A stretch of DNA of 64,000 bases from Bacteroidota bacterium (GCA_003554865.1 PWHJ01000088.1:26341-90340); one strand, 5' to 3'. Numbered from the stretch's first letter, positions 52,432 to 61,239 are shown. Made by a program: numbers and translations. Notes: generated by a model from the sequence alone, not told the origin.

Positions 52432-54123
52432 ATGCAGCAAATGAATCAGCAACTGGTTGAATGTGTTCCCAATTTCAGTGAAGGGAAGGACATGCAAGTA
52501 ATAAAACAGATTACTGATGAAATTGAAGCGGTTGAAGGTGTAAAACTGCTTGATGTTGATCCCGGAAAGGCTACCAACCGAACAGTGGTGACTTTTGTCG
52601 GGACTCCTGATGCGGTGGTCGATGCGGCATTCAGAGCGGTAAAAAAAGCCTCTGAGCTGATAGATATGAGAAAGCACAGCGGAGCACATCCCCGCTTCGG
52701 GGCTACCGATGTGTGCCCCCTTGTTCCCGTATCCAACATATCGATGGAAGAAACAGTTGAATATGCGCGTAAGCTGGCAAAGAAAATTGGAGAGGAGCTC
52801 AATATTTCAGTTTATTGTTATGAAAATGCCGCTTATGAGGAAAAGAGGAAAAACCTTGCCGAATGTCGTTCCGGGGAGTATGAAGGACTGAAGGAAAAGC
52901 TGCAAAAGCCTGAGTGGAAGCCTGATTTCGGACCTTCTCAGCTCAACGAAACAGCCGGGGCAACCGCTGTCGGCGCACGTGATTTTCTTGTAGCTTACAA
53001 CATAAACCTGAATACAACCTCCACCCGTCGGGCAAATGCCCTGGCATTTGATGTGCGTGAAAAGGGAAGGGTTAAGCGAAAAGGCAATCCCCTCACAGGT
53101 GAGATAGTAAAAGATGAAAACGGCGATCCGGTCATGATACCCGGCTCACTTAAAGCAGTCAAGGGAATAGGCTGGTTCATTGAAGAGTACGGGATCGCTC
53201 AGGTTTCACTTAATCTTACAAACATCAGTATTACATCACTACACGAGACATTCGATGAATGTGTCAAAAAGGCTGATGCCAGAGGGATGAGAGTGTCCGG
53301 CTCGGAGATAGTCGGACTGGTGCCCCTGAAGGCTATGACAGATGCGGGGAAATATTTTCTGAAAAAACAGAACCGCTCGGTTGGAGTCTCCGAGAAGGAG
53401 CTAATAAAAATTGCCGTAAAGTCGATGGGACTTGATGACCTTTATCCTTTCAAGCCTGAGGAGAAGATTATTGAGTATATACTTGCCGGTAAGGAAGAAA
53501 AACTGGTTGATAAGAGTGTTGCCGGTTTTGCCGATGAGACATCCTCTGAGTTGCCTGCCCCGGGAGGCGGATCTGTTTCTGCATATATGGGGGCTCTTGG
53601 AGCGGCACTTGGCACTATGGTTGCAAACCTTTCTTCACACAAGCGTGGTTGGGACGACTGCTGGGAGGAGTTCTCCGATTGGGCCGAAAAGGGCCGTAAA
53701 TATCAGGAAGAGCTTATGTACCTGGTAGATGAGGACACCAACGCTTTTAACAAAATTATGGAGGCTTTCAAAATGCCCAAAAAGACCGAAGCCGACAAAA
53801 CTGCAAGGGATAAAGCAATAGAAGAGGCTACAAAATATGCAATTGAAATTCCTTTCAGAATGATGCAGACCGCTTACAATTCTTTTGAGGCGCTTAAGGC
53901 TATGGCTGAAACAGGCATCACGGCCTCCGTTTCCGATGCCGGAGTCGGGGCATGCGCAGTCCGCTCATGTGTAATGGGCGCTTTCCTCAATGTTAAAATT
54001 AACGCAGCCGAGGTGGGTGACAGAAAATTTGCCAGGGATATAATTGCCCGCGGTGAGGAAATACAGAAAAAAACCATTAAGGCTGAACAGGAGATTTTGG
54101 AAATCGTGAACGGGAAATTATAA
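52432..54123 (+). CDS. ftcD: Bifunctional glutamate formimidoyltransferase / formimidoyl-THF cyclodeaminase
   Basis: A 563-residue fusion. The N-terminal formiminotransferase (~1-330) begins VECVPNFSEGKDMQVIKQI and carries KHSGAHPRFGATDVCPLVPV with the active His, and NETAGATAVGARDFLVAYN. The cyclodeaminase (~360-563) has LPAPGGGSVSAYMGALGAAL and SDAGVGACAVRS. It moves the formimino group of FIGLU to tetrahydrofolate and releases ammonia, the step after HutI. This full-length fusion resembles the animal enzyme. A strong terminator follows. Confidence 0.96.
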   Translation: MQQMNQQLVECVPNFSEGKDMQVIKQITDEIEAVEGVKLLDVDPGKATNRTVVTFVGTPDAVVDAAFRAVKKASELIDMRKHSGAHPRFGATDVCPLVPVSNISMEETVEYARKLAKKIGEELNISVYCYENAAYEEKRKNLAECRSGEYEGLKEKLQKPEWKPDFGPSQLNETAGATAVGARDFLVAYNINLNTTSTRRANALAFDVREKGRVKRKGNPLTGEIVKDENGDPVMIPGSLKAVKGIGWFIEEYGIAQVSLNLTNISITSLHETFDECVKKADARGMRVSGSEIVGLVPLKAMTDAGKYFLKKQNRSVGVSEKELIKIAVKSMGLDDLYPFKPEEKIIEYILAGKEEKLVDKSVAGFADETSSELPAPGGGSVSAYMGALGAALGTMVANLSSHKRGWDDCWEEFSDWAEKGRKYQEELMYLVDEDTNAFNKIMEAFKMPKKTEADKTARDKAIEEATKYAIEIPFRMMQTAYNSFEALKAMAETGITASVSDAGVGACAVRSCVMGAFLNVKINAAEVGDRKFARDIIARGEEIQKKTIKAEQEILEIVNGKL

Positions 54124-54197
54124 GGCCGGGAAAGGCAGGAAAATGCCGGCAAATTTTATAGCTGTCCTGCCAGAGCCAGAAAATAATAAATTAAAAT

Positions 54198-54240
54198 GGC
54201 CCGGGTTAGATCTGATAAGAACCTGGGCCTTTTTTACTTT
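54198..54240 (+). terminator. Rho-independent terminator after ftcD
   Basis: Stem GGCCCGGGTT (54198-54207) and AACCTGGGCC (54220-54229) with one G-U pair, a 12-nt loop, then TTTTTTACTTTTTTTTT. A very strong signal. Confidence 0.92.
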
Positions 54241-54343
54241 TTTTTTGTTATGCAGATTATCTAAACATTTTCAGCTGACAATCGTATATAAGATTTTATA
54301 GTTTTACAATATAAAAAGATCTCCAAAGGATAATTTCTTTAAA

Positions 54344-55021
54344 ATGGTAAGGACAATCTCTGAAATATTAAAGGGCAAAAAGGGAAAGTGTACCCCGGAA
54401 GCTGAGAAGGAGTTTGAAAACGGGGAAAAACTCCCTTTGGTAGAGGATTTTTATTCAATTCAGGGAGAAGGTTTTCATGCTGGTAAACCGGCCTATTTTG
54501 TCCGCCTGGGCGGATGTGATATTGGTTGCAACTGGTGCGACACAAAATTTGCATGGGACAGGGAACTTCATCCTTTGGTTGATGTGGAAACCATTGTTGA
54601 AAAAGCAGCTTCCTGTCCTTCAAGGTCAGTTGTAGTTACAGGAGGAGAGCCTTTCAGCTATCCTCTGGATTTTTTGTGCCATAGTTTGGCTAATCGTGGT
54701 CTCAGGCTTTATGTGGAAACTTCTGGAGCATATCCCCTTACGGGGGAGTGGGACTGGATTTGTCTTTCCCCAAAAAGGCAAAGTCCGCCTCTTCAGGAGT
54801 TTTATGAGCAAGCCAACGAGTTGAAGGTTATAATTGAAAAAAGCAGTGATTTTGAATGGGCTGAGGAGAATGCACTCAAGGTTAAATGCGGCTGTGCTCT
54901 TAATCTTCAGCCGGAATGGAGTAATTTTAAAAAAATATTGCCCCTGATAGTTGAATATGTAAAAAAGCACCCCCATTGGTGTGTGTCAATTCAGGCGCAA
55001 CGATTTATGAAGATACCCTGA
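54344..55021 (+). CDS. queE: 7-carboxy-7-deazaguanine synthase QueE
   Basis: A 225-residue radical SAM enzyme of queuosine (preQ0) synthesis. It has the segment EDFYSIQGEGFHAGKPAYFV, the cluster motif CDIGCNWCDTKFAW (Cys-x3-Cys-x2-Cys), the VVTGGEPF loop and LYVETSGAYPL. The C-terminal part carries LSPKRQSPPL and ends SIQAQRFMKIP. About 35 residues precede the core. No other queuosine gene is next to it, and I saw no preQ1 riboswitch in its 200-bp leader. Confidence 0.94.
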   Translation: MVRTISEILKGKKGKCTPEAEKEFENGEKLPLVEDFYSIQGEGFHAGKPAYFVRLGGCDIGCNWCDTKFAWDRELHPLVDVETIVEKAASCPSRSVVVTGGEPFSYPLDFLCHSLANRGLRLYVETSGAYPLTGEWDWICLSPKRQSPPLQEFYEQANELKVIIEKSSDFEWAEENALKVKCGCALNLQPEWSNFKKILPLIVEYVKKHPHWCVSIQAQRFMKIP

Positions 55022-55117
55022 TGCACAGTCCGGTATAGTCTGTAAAAAAAAAGCTTTTTATTAAAAAACATAGGGGGTGTTTAAATATTTCAGCAACATT
55101 ACAACATTATAATTAAA

Positions 55118-57052
55118 ATGGTTTCAGGCAGGATTTTTTTCTTGTTGATTTTTATGTTATTCCACTTTTGTGCCGGTATTTCACAGGAATTGACGACCGG
55201 CTCGCGCAGGGCTGAGCGTCTTTTTTATGAAGGTCAGGAAAAATGGCAACTCAGGGATTACAGAGAAGCAATTGATATACTGGAGAGAGCAGTGAACATT
55301 GACGGGGAGTTTTGTGAAGCTTACCTTGTGATGGGACAGGCTTACTTTGAACTTGAGGAATATAAAAATGCCGTTGTTGCTTTCAGTGAGGCAGTAAGCA
55401 TTGATCCAAACTTTTATCCTGTTGCTTATTATAATATGGGACTTGCTTATATGAAAGTTGGCGATTATAAGCCTGCAAGGGATGCATTTGAACAATTTCT
55501 TTCTTTTACAGACATATCAGGGCGCTTGCGTGATCTTGCCGGCAAAAGGATGAAAAGCTGTGATTTTGCAATCGAAGCGTTAAAGAATCCCGTTCCATTC
55601 GATCCGGTTCCGCTTGACGAATCGGTAAACACTTCTGCAGATGAATACTGGCCAACCATGACCGCCGATGAACAAACCCTCATATTTACAAGGCAAACTA
55701 TAGCAGACCCTGAAAAAGGCGATTTTCGAGGTAATTTGAGGGAAGACTTCTATATTTCCCGCAGGGTTGGTGAAAACTGGCAAACCGCTCGACTTATGGG
55801 GGATCCGATTGCATCGGAGCAGAATGAAGGGGCGCCTTCAATAACGGCAGACGGCAGGAAGATTTATTTTACCGCATGCAACAGGGATGACGGATACGGA
55901 AGCTGTGATATTTATGTTGCACAAAGGCATGGTGATACCTGGAGTGAACCCAGGAATCTCGGCCCTCCTATTAATACCCCTGCCTGGGAAGCTCAGCCTT
56001 CGGTCTCGGCCGACGGCAAGACACTATATTTTGCCAGTAATCGCAGCGGCGGAAAAGGTGAAATGGATATATGGAAAAGCAGGCTGGGAAATAAAGGTGA
56101 ATGGAGTGAACCGGCAAACCTTGGAGATGTTATAAATACAACCGGCAGTGAAATGTCTCCGTTTATTCATTTGGATGATCGCACCCTTTATTTTGCCTCT
56201 GACGGCCATGTGGGGATGGGAGGGAAGGATCTGTTTGTGAGCAGGCAAGGTGATGATGGAGAATGGTCAAAGCCTGAGAACCTGGGCTATCCCATAAATA
56301 CTCATCACGATGAAATAGGCATGACAATAAATTCACGTGGTGATATGGCGTATTTTGCTTCCGACAGGATCGAAGGCAAAGGGAAGAATATATATGTCTT
56401 CGAACTTCACAAAGAAGTGCGCCCCAAAGAGGTCTCGTATATGAAGGGAACAGTTTTTGATGCTGATACAAAAAGAAGACTTCATGCCCGCTTTCAGCTG
56501 ATTGATGTTAAAACTTCCGAAGTCGTTACAGAGGCGTGGTCGGATGAATACAACGGTGAGTTCCTTATACCGATAGTAACCGGGAAGGATTATGCCCTTA
56601 ATGTTTCAGGGGAAGGTTACCTTTTTTATTCGGAACATTTCTCACTTGCTGATTTTGCAGGACATTCGGATCCCTTCCTGATGGATATAGAACTTCAGCC
56701 GGCAAAAAAGGGGGAAAAGGTTGTTTTGAACAATATATTCTTTGAGTTTGACAGTTATACACTCAGGGAAGAGTCAATGGCCGAGCTGAACAAGCTCTAC
56801 GAATTTATGAAAGCCAACCCCTCACTCAGGATAAGGATTAACGGCCATACCGACAGCACAGGTACTGCCGCCTACAATCTTGAATTATCGGAAAAACGTG
56901 CAGAGTCTGTAGTCGATTATCTCAGGAATATCGGGATAGATGCCAACCGGATGGAATTTAAAGGCTTCGGCCAGACTAAGCCCGTGGATTGTAATGAAAC
57001 GGCTGCCGGCAGGGCAAAAAACAGGCGAACGGAGTTCGAGATTATTGAATGA
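55118..57052 (+). CDS. OmpA-family protein with TPR, beta-propeller and CNA-B-like domains (PorE-like)
   Basis: A 644-residue exported protein. The signal peptide is at ~1-22. TPR repeats cover ~30-145 (EGQEKWQLRDYREAIDILER). PD40/WD40-type propeller blades cover ~160-440 (PSVSADGKTLYFASNRSGGK). A carboxypeptidase-regulatory-like domain covers ~445-525. The OmpA peptidoglycan-binding domain covers ~535-644 (FFEFDSYTLREESM, NGHTDSTGTAAYN, LSEKRAESVVDYL). This order matches PorE, which links the T9SS to peptidoglycan. Unlike the Porphyromonas protein it has no clear lipobox (FHFCAG). Several paralogues of this type are common, so the T9SS role is inferred. Confidence 0.9.
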   Translation: MVSGRIFFLLIFMLFHFCAGISQELTTGSRRAERLFYEGQEKWQLRDYREAIDILERAVNIDGEFCEAYLVMGQAYFELEEYKNAVVAFSEAVSIDPNFYPVAYYNMGLAYMKVGDYKPARDAFEQFLSFTDISGRLRDLAGKRMKSCDFAIEALKNPVPFDPVPLDESVNTSADEYWPTMTADEQTLIFTRQTIADPEKGDFRGNLREDFYISRRVGENWQTARLMGDPIASEQNEGAPSITADGRKIYFTACNRDDGYGSCDIYVAQRHGDTWSEPRNLGPPINTPAWEAQPSVSADGKTLYFASNRSGGKGEMDIWKSRLGNKGEWSEPANLGDVINTTGSEMSPFIHLDDRTLYFASDGHVGMGGKDLFVSRQGDDGEWSKPENLGYPINTHHDEIGMTINSRGDMAYFASDRIEGKGKNIYVFELHKEVRPKEVSYMKGTVFDADTKRRLHARFQLIDVKTSEVVTEAWSDEYNGEFLIPIVTGKDYALNVSGEGYLFYSEHFSLADFAGHSDPFLMDIELQPAKKGEKVVLNNIFFEFDSYTLREESMAELNKLYEFMKANPSLRIRINGHTDSTGTAAYNLELSEKRAESVVDYLRNIGIDANRMEFKGFGQTKPVDCNETAAGRAKNRRTEFEIIE

Positions 57053-57113
57053 GCCTCAGGGCCCTGACAGGTAAATGTATACCGTTAATTCGTATAAAAA
57101 ATCGATTGCAGGT

Positions 57114-57171
57114 CAACCCCTCACATGTTTGTTCATGTTATTTTGTCTGTCAAAGGCTGATGGGGGATCAT
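57114..57171 (-). repeat. Dispersed palindromic repeat, copy 6 (inverse orientation)
   Basis: CAACCCCTCACATGTTTGTT, CATGTTATTTTGTCTGTCAA and AGGCTGATGGGGGATCAT form a complete copy with a few changes in the outer arms. It lies downstream of the OmpA-family gene. Confidence 0.82.
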
Positions 57172-57230
57172 CAATAGAAATTGTTAACATTATTTGACTT
57201 CCCTTATTTATAAATCCGGGTTTTATTGTT

Positions 57231-57238
57231 TACCTTTG
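57231..57238 (+). promoter_or_regulatory. Candidate -7 box for the SPOR lipoprotein
   Basis: TACCTTTG matches TAnnTTTG, 72 bp upstream of the ATG at 57311. No -33 TTG lies at the usual spacing. Confidence 0.35.
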
Positions 57239-57310
57239 TAAATTGCAGTAAGTTGCAAGACCTGATTTTTTGTAAAAATAGACCTAAACCCTAAATTTAT
57301 ACTGAGAAAA

Positions 57311-57772
57311 ATGAAAAATCTGACATTTGCGGCTCTTGCAGTCCTTATTCTTTTTGCCGGCTGCAGGGCTCAAAAGGAAATGGATGTGGTTGACCTTCCC
57401 GAAGAGGAACCTGAAAAAACAGAGGAGGTTGCGGAAGAGGAAGAAGAACCAACTGAGGCTGAAATAGCCAAAATTCCCTCGAGGGAGGAGGCAGTTTCTT
57501 TTGAACTAGCCGAAAAAGAGGAAAGGGATGTTCATGAGGTAAATCAGTTTTTTGTGATTGTTGGCAGTTTCAGGTATGAAGACAATGCAGAACGGTTTAT
57601 GAATCAGCTGAGAGACCAGGGGTTTGAACCTTTCATACTTGTATCTGAATCTGGGTTTCACCGTGTTTGCATCGATTCATACAACGATGAAAATGACGCC
57701 AGGGTTCGGGTACACGAAATCCGCAGAAGGTATTCGGACTACAGCGATGCCTGGCTGCTGATCAAAAGATAG
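57311..57772 (+). CDS. SPOR-domain lipoprotein
   Basis: A 153-residue lipoprotein. The signal ends in lipobox LFAGC (C18). A Glu-rich linker (VAEEEEEPTEAEIA) spans ~32-60. A SPOR domain covers ~80-153 (NQFFVIVGSFRYEDNAERFM, FHRVCIDSYND, DAWLLIKR). SPOR domains bind glycan strands stripped of peptides at division or remodelling sites. The acidic linker would carry the domain from the outer membrane to the wall. It has its own candidate promoter box. Confidence 0.9.
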   Translation: MKNLTFAALAVLILFAGCRAQKEMDVVDLPEEEPEKTEEVAEEEEEPTEAEIAKIPSREEAVSFELAEKEERDVHEVNQFFVIVGSFRYEDNAERFMNQLRDQGFEPFILVSESGFHRVCIDSYNDENDARVRVHEIRRRYSDYSDAWLLIKR

Positions 57773-57879
57773 AAAGGGTCAAATTATAGGTTTTAAAGTT
57801 TAAAAGTTTGTCCCGAAAAACTGCCCGCTTGCCATAGAGCAAAGGTAGGGCATGTTTGTTTATCAAAATATTCAGTTAT

Positions 57880-58065
57880 ATGGAATGTAAAATTGAGGAA
57901 AACAAAACAATATGCAACTGCACCTATCCTTGCAACCGCAAAGGATTGTGCTGCGAATGCCTCCATTATCACCGGAAAATGGGTCAGCTTCCTGCATGTT
58001 ATTTTTCCGGGGAAGCGGAAAAGACCTATGACCGTTCCGTCGAAAACTACCTTAAAAGCCGTTAA
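57880..58065 (+). CDS. Cys-rich small protein (DUF6485-like)
   Basis: The start at ATG 57880 ([20 protein letters not shown]) gives 61 residues with seven Cys in the first ~45 residues: [15 protein letters not shown] and PACYF. The pattern matches the small DUF6485 family as I recall it and suggests a bound metal, perhaps zinc or iron-sulfur. No partner is evident. The stop codon is 4 bp from the end of the convergent aminotransferase gene, so no room for a terminator is left between them. Confidence 0.75.
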   Translation: MECKIEENKTICNCTYPCNRKGLCCECLHYHRKMGQLPACYFSGEAEKTYDRSVENYLKSR

Positions 58066-58069
58066 CTTA

Positions 58070-59239
58070 TCAGTCCAGCGTTTCAGTTACCGCTATAAGT
58101 CCCGTGCCCGGCTCGAATTTGTGGTTGCACTCCTTTAATGCCGCCTCTATTGCTGCAACGGTTGATATGATATCGGCTTTACTGACCGCTCCCATGTGGC
58201 CTACACGGAAGTAGCTGCCTTTGAGTTTCGGCAAAAGGCCGGGTGCAACTGTTACATCCGAAGCAGCCATGGATGACATAAAATCTTCCGCTTTTATATT
58301 TTCAGGGAAATATGGAGCGGACATGGTGTTGGCAGCGTGAAAGGAGTCTTTTGGAATGGCTTTCAGGTTCAGGGCCTTCATAGCCGCACGGAATGCCTCA
58401 CCAGTTTTTTTATGACGCGCGAATCTGTTTTCGACCCCCTCTTTCAGTATTTGTTTAAGAGAGGTGTCAAGCCCCATTATCAAATTCACCGGAGGAGTTC
58501 CAAAGTATGATGGTTTTTTGTTAGAATAGGCCTCCATTACAGGCAACCAGTTATTCCAGTCGCAGTAGTAGCTGCCAACCGGTGTTTTTCTGTTTTTCCA
58601 GGCATTCACGGCCTTTTGTGAGACAACCATCAATGCAAGTCCGGGCGGCACACCTATTGCCTTTTGCGATGCTGTAAGAGCAACATCAATGCCCCATTCC
58701 TCCTGTCTGAGTTCTTCTCCTCCAACTGAGCACACCCCGTCGAGAACGGTTAATACATCGTGGGCTTTTCCCAGTTCTCCTATTGTTTTTGGGTCAACCC
58801 TCACACCTGTGGAGGTATCAACGTGAGTGAATGTCATAAGCTTGTAGTTTCCTTTTTTCAGAGCTGATTCAATTTCACCCGTGGGCACCACCTCGCCGGG
58901 GGGGGCACTTAGTATGGTTACTTTTGCTCCAAAGCGCTTTAAAAGCTCAGCAAATCTTTCCCCGAAATATCCTGTGGATATTACCAGAGCGTTGTCGCCG
59001 GGTTCTGTTAAGTTGGCCCCTGCCATTTCCATAGCCAGGGTTCCTGTGCCGGCAATGATGAAAGGCTGACCTGAAGGACAAAGCCATACTTTTTTCATCA
59101 TTTCAAGGCAATCGGCGAAGCAGTTAATAAAATCCGGTGCTACATGAGAGGGTGTTGGAGCTCCTGTGGATCTGAGAACGGCGGGCTCAAATTCTATGGG
59201 CCCGGGTATCATAAGTAGTTTTTTTGATGAAGAGTTCAT
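58070..59239 (-). CDS. Alanine-glyoxylate / serine-pyruvate type aminotransferase
   Basis: A 389-residue class V PLP aminotransferase. It begins with LLMIPGPIEFEPAVLR and has the GTGTLAMEMA phosphate-binding loop, THVDTSTGV, LDGVCSVGGEEL and the PLP lysine K193 in TASQKAIGVPPGLAL. The family includes alanine-glyoxylate (AGXT), serine-glyoxylate and aminoethylphosphonate enzymes. The aldolase and 2-hydroxyacid dehydrogenase genes directly upstream point to glyoxylate as the amino acceptor. It is the last gene of a three-gene minus-strand operon. Confidence 0.9.
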   Translation of the reverse strand: MNSSSKKLLMIPGPIEFEPAVLRSTGAPTPSHVAPDFINCFADCLEMMKKVWLCPSGQPFIIAGTGTLAMEMAGANLTEPGDNALVISTGYFGERFAELLKRFGAKVTILSAPPGEVVPTGEIESALKKGNYKLMTFTHVDTSTGVRVDPKTIGELGKAHDVLTVLDGVCSVGGEELRQEEWGIDVALTASQKAIGVPPGLALMVVSQKAVNAWKNRKTPVGSYYCDWNNWLPVMEAYSNKKPSYFGTPPVNLIMGLDTSLKQILKEGVENRFARHKKTGEAFRAAMKALNLKAIPKDSFHAANTMSAPYFPENIKAEDFMSSMAASDVTVAPGLLPKLKGSYFRVGHMGAVSKADIISTVAAIEAALKECNHKFEPGTGLIAVTETLD

Positions 59240-59252
59240 TTGTACAATATAT

Positions 59253-60146
59253 TTATTTTAGTTTGACATTGTTTGAATCCAGTAGTTTTGTAAGCTCCAT
59301 GCGTTTGCTTTCTTCAAGCTCAAGCAATGGCCTCCTGGCAGGTCCGCCATAAAGTCCCAAATAATCCATAGCCGCTTTAAGTGCTGGTACTCCCCATTGC
59401 CTTGTAACCGCAGTATTAACCGGAATCATTTGATGCTGGATTCTTTTTGCCCTTTCTGCATCCCCTTTCATGAAGCTTGTGAATATATCGGCACACTGTG
59501 ATGGGGCTATGTTGGCAAGTGCAAGGATACCTCCCGAGGCTCCCATTGACAGAGCGGGGAGCAAAAATCCGGCCGAACCTGCCAGGAAGCTGAAGTCTTC
59601 TTTTACATCCCTGAGTATCATTCCCATTTTTGTTAAATTACCTCCCGAGTCTTTTACTCCTGTTATGTTCGGGTGCTGAGAGAGGGCCAGAATGGTTCCG
59701 GCATCCATGTCCATTGCAGTATTGGCCGGCATATTGTAGACAATAACAGGTATTGAAGAGGCATCGGCAACGTCAAAATAGTGTTTTACGATTGCTTCCT
59801 TTGTCATTTGCCCTTTATAATAATAGGGATTGAGAACCAGTGCGGCATCGGCTCCGGCTTTTGCGGCCTGTTTTGTTAGCTCTATAGTCTCCAGTGTTGA
59901 TTGCCCGCCTGTTCCGGCAAGCATTAAATACTCTTTACCTATGGCCTCACGTGCTGCTTCATATGCAATGATCTTTTCCTTGTGTGTGAGCATTACCAGC
60001 TCACCGTTTGAGCCAAGTATCAGAAACCCTGACAGATCAAACCGGCTGAGAATTTGTATGTTGGATTTAATTTTTTCAGGCAGCAGTTTTTCCTCCCTGT
60101 CAAATGCGGTGGGAAGGGGTGGTATAATTCCTGTTAATTGACTCAT
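59253..60146 (-). CDS. DapA-superfamily aldolase, probable 4-hydroxy-2-oxoglutarate aldolase (HOGA type)
   Basis: A 297-residue class I aldolase. The Schiff-base lysine is K165 (ITGVKDSGGN) and the catalytic Tyr is Y137 (VIVYNMPANT). The substrate loop is GSNGELVMLT, not the GTTGE of true DapA. The C-terminal part (NTAVTRQWGVPALKAAMDYL followed by GLYGGPARRPL) follows animal HOGA1 closely as I remember it. HOGA splits 4-hydroxy-2-oxoglutarate, from hydroxyproline, into pyruvate and glyoxylate. It lies between genes that would consume glyoxylate, 13 bp before the aminotransferase. Confidence 0.88.
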   Translation of the reverse strand: MSQLTGIIPPLPTAFDREEKLLPEKIKSNIQILSRFDLSGFLILGSNGELVMLTHKEKIIAYEAAREAIGKEYLMLAGTGGQSTLETIELTKQAAKAGADAALVLNPYYYKGQMTKEAIVKHYFDVADASSIPVIVYNMPANTAMDMDAGTILALSQHPNITGVKDSGGNLTKMGMILRDVKEDFSFLAGSAGFLLPALSMGASGGILALANIAPSQCADIFTSFMKGDAERAKRIQHQMIPVNTAVTRQWGVPALKAAMDYLGLYGGPARRPLLELEESKRMELTKLLDSNNVKLK

Positions 60147-60174
60147 TGAAATAAAATTTTATTTACTTATGGGT

Positions 60175-61104
60175 TCAGTATCCTTTTTCTTTTGAAACTG
60201 TGTTCTTTGGTCTTATGCCTTTTTTCACCCTGTGGTAGTTTTCAATTATCTGAGGGGCAACCTTTGAAGGATCCGTTATGCTGGCCACATGAGGTGTAAT
60301 ATCTATGCCGGGATGCTCCCAGAAAGGGTGATCTTCCGGGAGTGGCTCAAAGTGAAACACATCCAGACTGGCTCCGGAAAGATGCCCTGAGTCGAGCAGT
60401 TCAATAAGGTCATTGTCAACCAGATGTCCTCCTCTTCCAAGGTTTACAAGATAGGATTTTTCAGGCAACTTCATAAGGTTCTCCTTGTTGAGTATCCCTT
60501 TTGTTGAATCGGTCAGGGGAAGTATGCAAATAAGTATGTCTGTGTTTTCAAGGAAAGCTTCCATTTCCTCCTTTCCGGCGTATTTGCAGTAACTTCCCGG
60601 TCTGTCACCTGACCTTGACCATCCGTTGACGCTGAATCCCAGACTGCAGAGCTTTTCGGCAACATGCCCGCCTATGACGCCTGTTCCCATTATGCCAATA
60701 CTTAAATCTTCTATTCTGTTGTAAAGTTTTTTCTCCCATTTTTTCTCAAGCTGTTTTACTTTGTAGCGTGTCAGCGAACGCAGTCTGTTCATCACCACGG
60801 CAAGGGAAAATTCAAACAGATCGTCCGACAATCTGGGATCAATTATTCTTACAATATCCGCCTGGTCAGGTATATCGGGATCCCTCACCAGGTGGTCAGC
60901 TCCCGCTCCAAGGGATGAAACACACCTTAGGTTGGGATAACGGCTGAAAATTCCGGGAGGCTGATCCCATGCAAGTGCATAAATGACGGATCCATTCTCC
61001 CTTACCTGTTCGTGGGTTAAAACCTCAACCTCAGGATCGGTCTCTTTTAAGGCATCTATCCAGTAATCGACTTTTCTGCCTGGGCATATTACAACAATCG
61101 ACAT
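60175..61104 (-). CDS. D-2-hydroxyacid dehydrogenase, GhrA/GRHPR-like
   Basis: A 309-residue NAD(P)-dependent dehydrogenase. It has the Rossmann motif GIMGTGVIGGHVAEKL followed by NGWSRS (Arg after the second strand suggests NADP). LPLTDSTKGILN, VNLGRGGHLVDNDLI and the catalytic His in HPGIDITPHVAS are also present. Its shape is close to glyoxylate/hydroxypyruvate reductase A. In this operon it could reduce glyoxylate to glycolate or hydroxypyruvate to glycerate. It is the first gene of the minus-strand trio, preceded by a hairpin. Confidence 0.88.
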   Translation of the reverse strand: MSIVVICPGRKVDYWIDALKETDPEVEVLTHEQVRENGSVIYALAWDQPPGIFSRYPNLRCVSSLGAGADHLVRDPDIPDQADIVRIIDPRLSDDLFEFSLAVVMNRLRSLTRYKVKQLEKKWEKKLYNRIEDLSIGIMGTGVIGGHVAEKLCSLGFSVNGWSRSGDRPGSYCKYAGKEEMEAFLENTDILICILPLTDSTKGILNKENLMKLPEKSYLVNLGRGGHLVDNDLIELLDSGHLSGASLDVFHFEPLPEDHPFWEHPGIDITPHVASITDPSKVAPQIIENYHRVKKGIRPKNTVSKEKGY

Positions 61105-61166
61105 ATTAGGTTAATATTTTTAATAATCGACTAAGATAATAATTTTAAAATTTCCGTTCATAAATG

Positions 61167-61202
61167 CACTTAGGGTTCCGTCAAATGACAAAACCCTAAG
61201 TG
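61167..61202 (-). terminator. Hairpin terminator between the protease and the dehydrogenase
   Basis: Perfect 11-bp stem CACTTAGGGTT (61167-61177) and AACCCTAAGTG (61192-61202) with a 14-nt loop. On the minus strand the sequence after it (CATTTATG) is only moderately T-rich, so termination of the protease transcript is likely but not certain. Confidence 0.65.
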
Positions 61203-61239
61203 TTTGAAAAAAACCGGGGCGTGACCGGCCTTGTTTTTG

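Noticed and set aside
54124..54343. A preQ1 riboswitch ahead of queE
   Set aside because: The gap contains the ftcD terminator and AT-rich sequence, but I could not find the conserved preQ1 aptamer pseudoknot elements.
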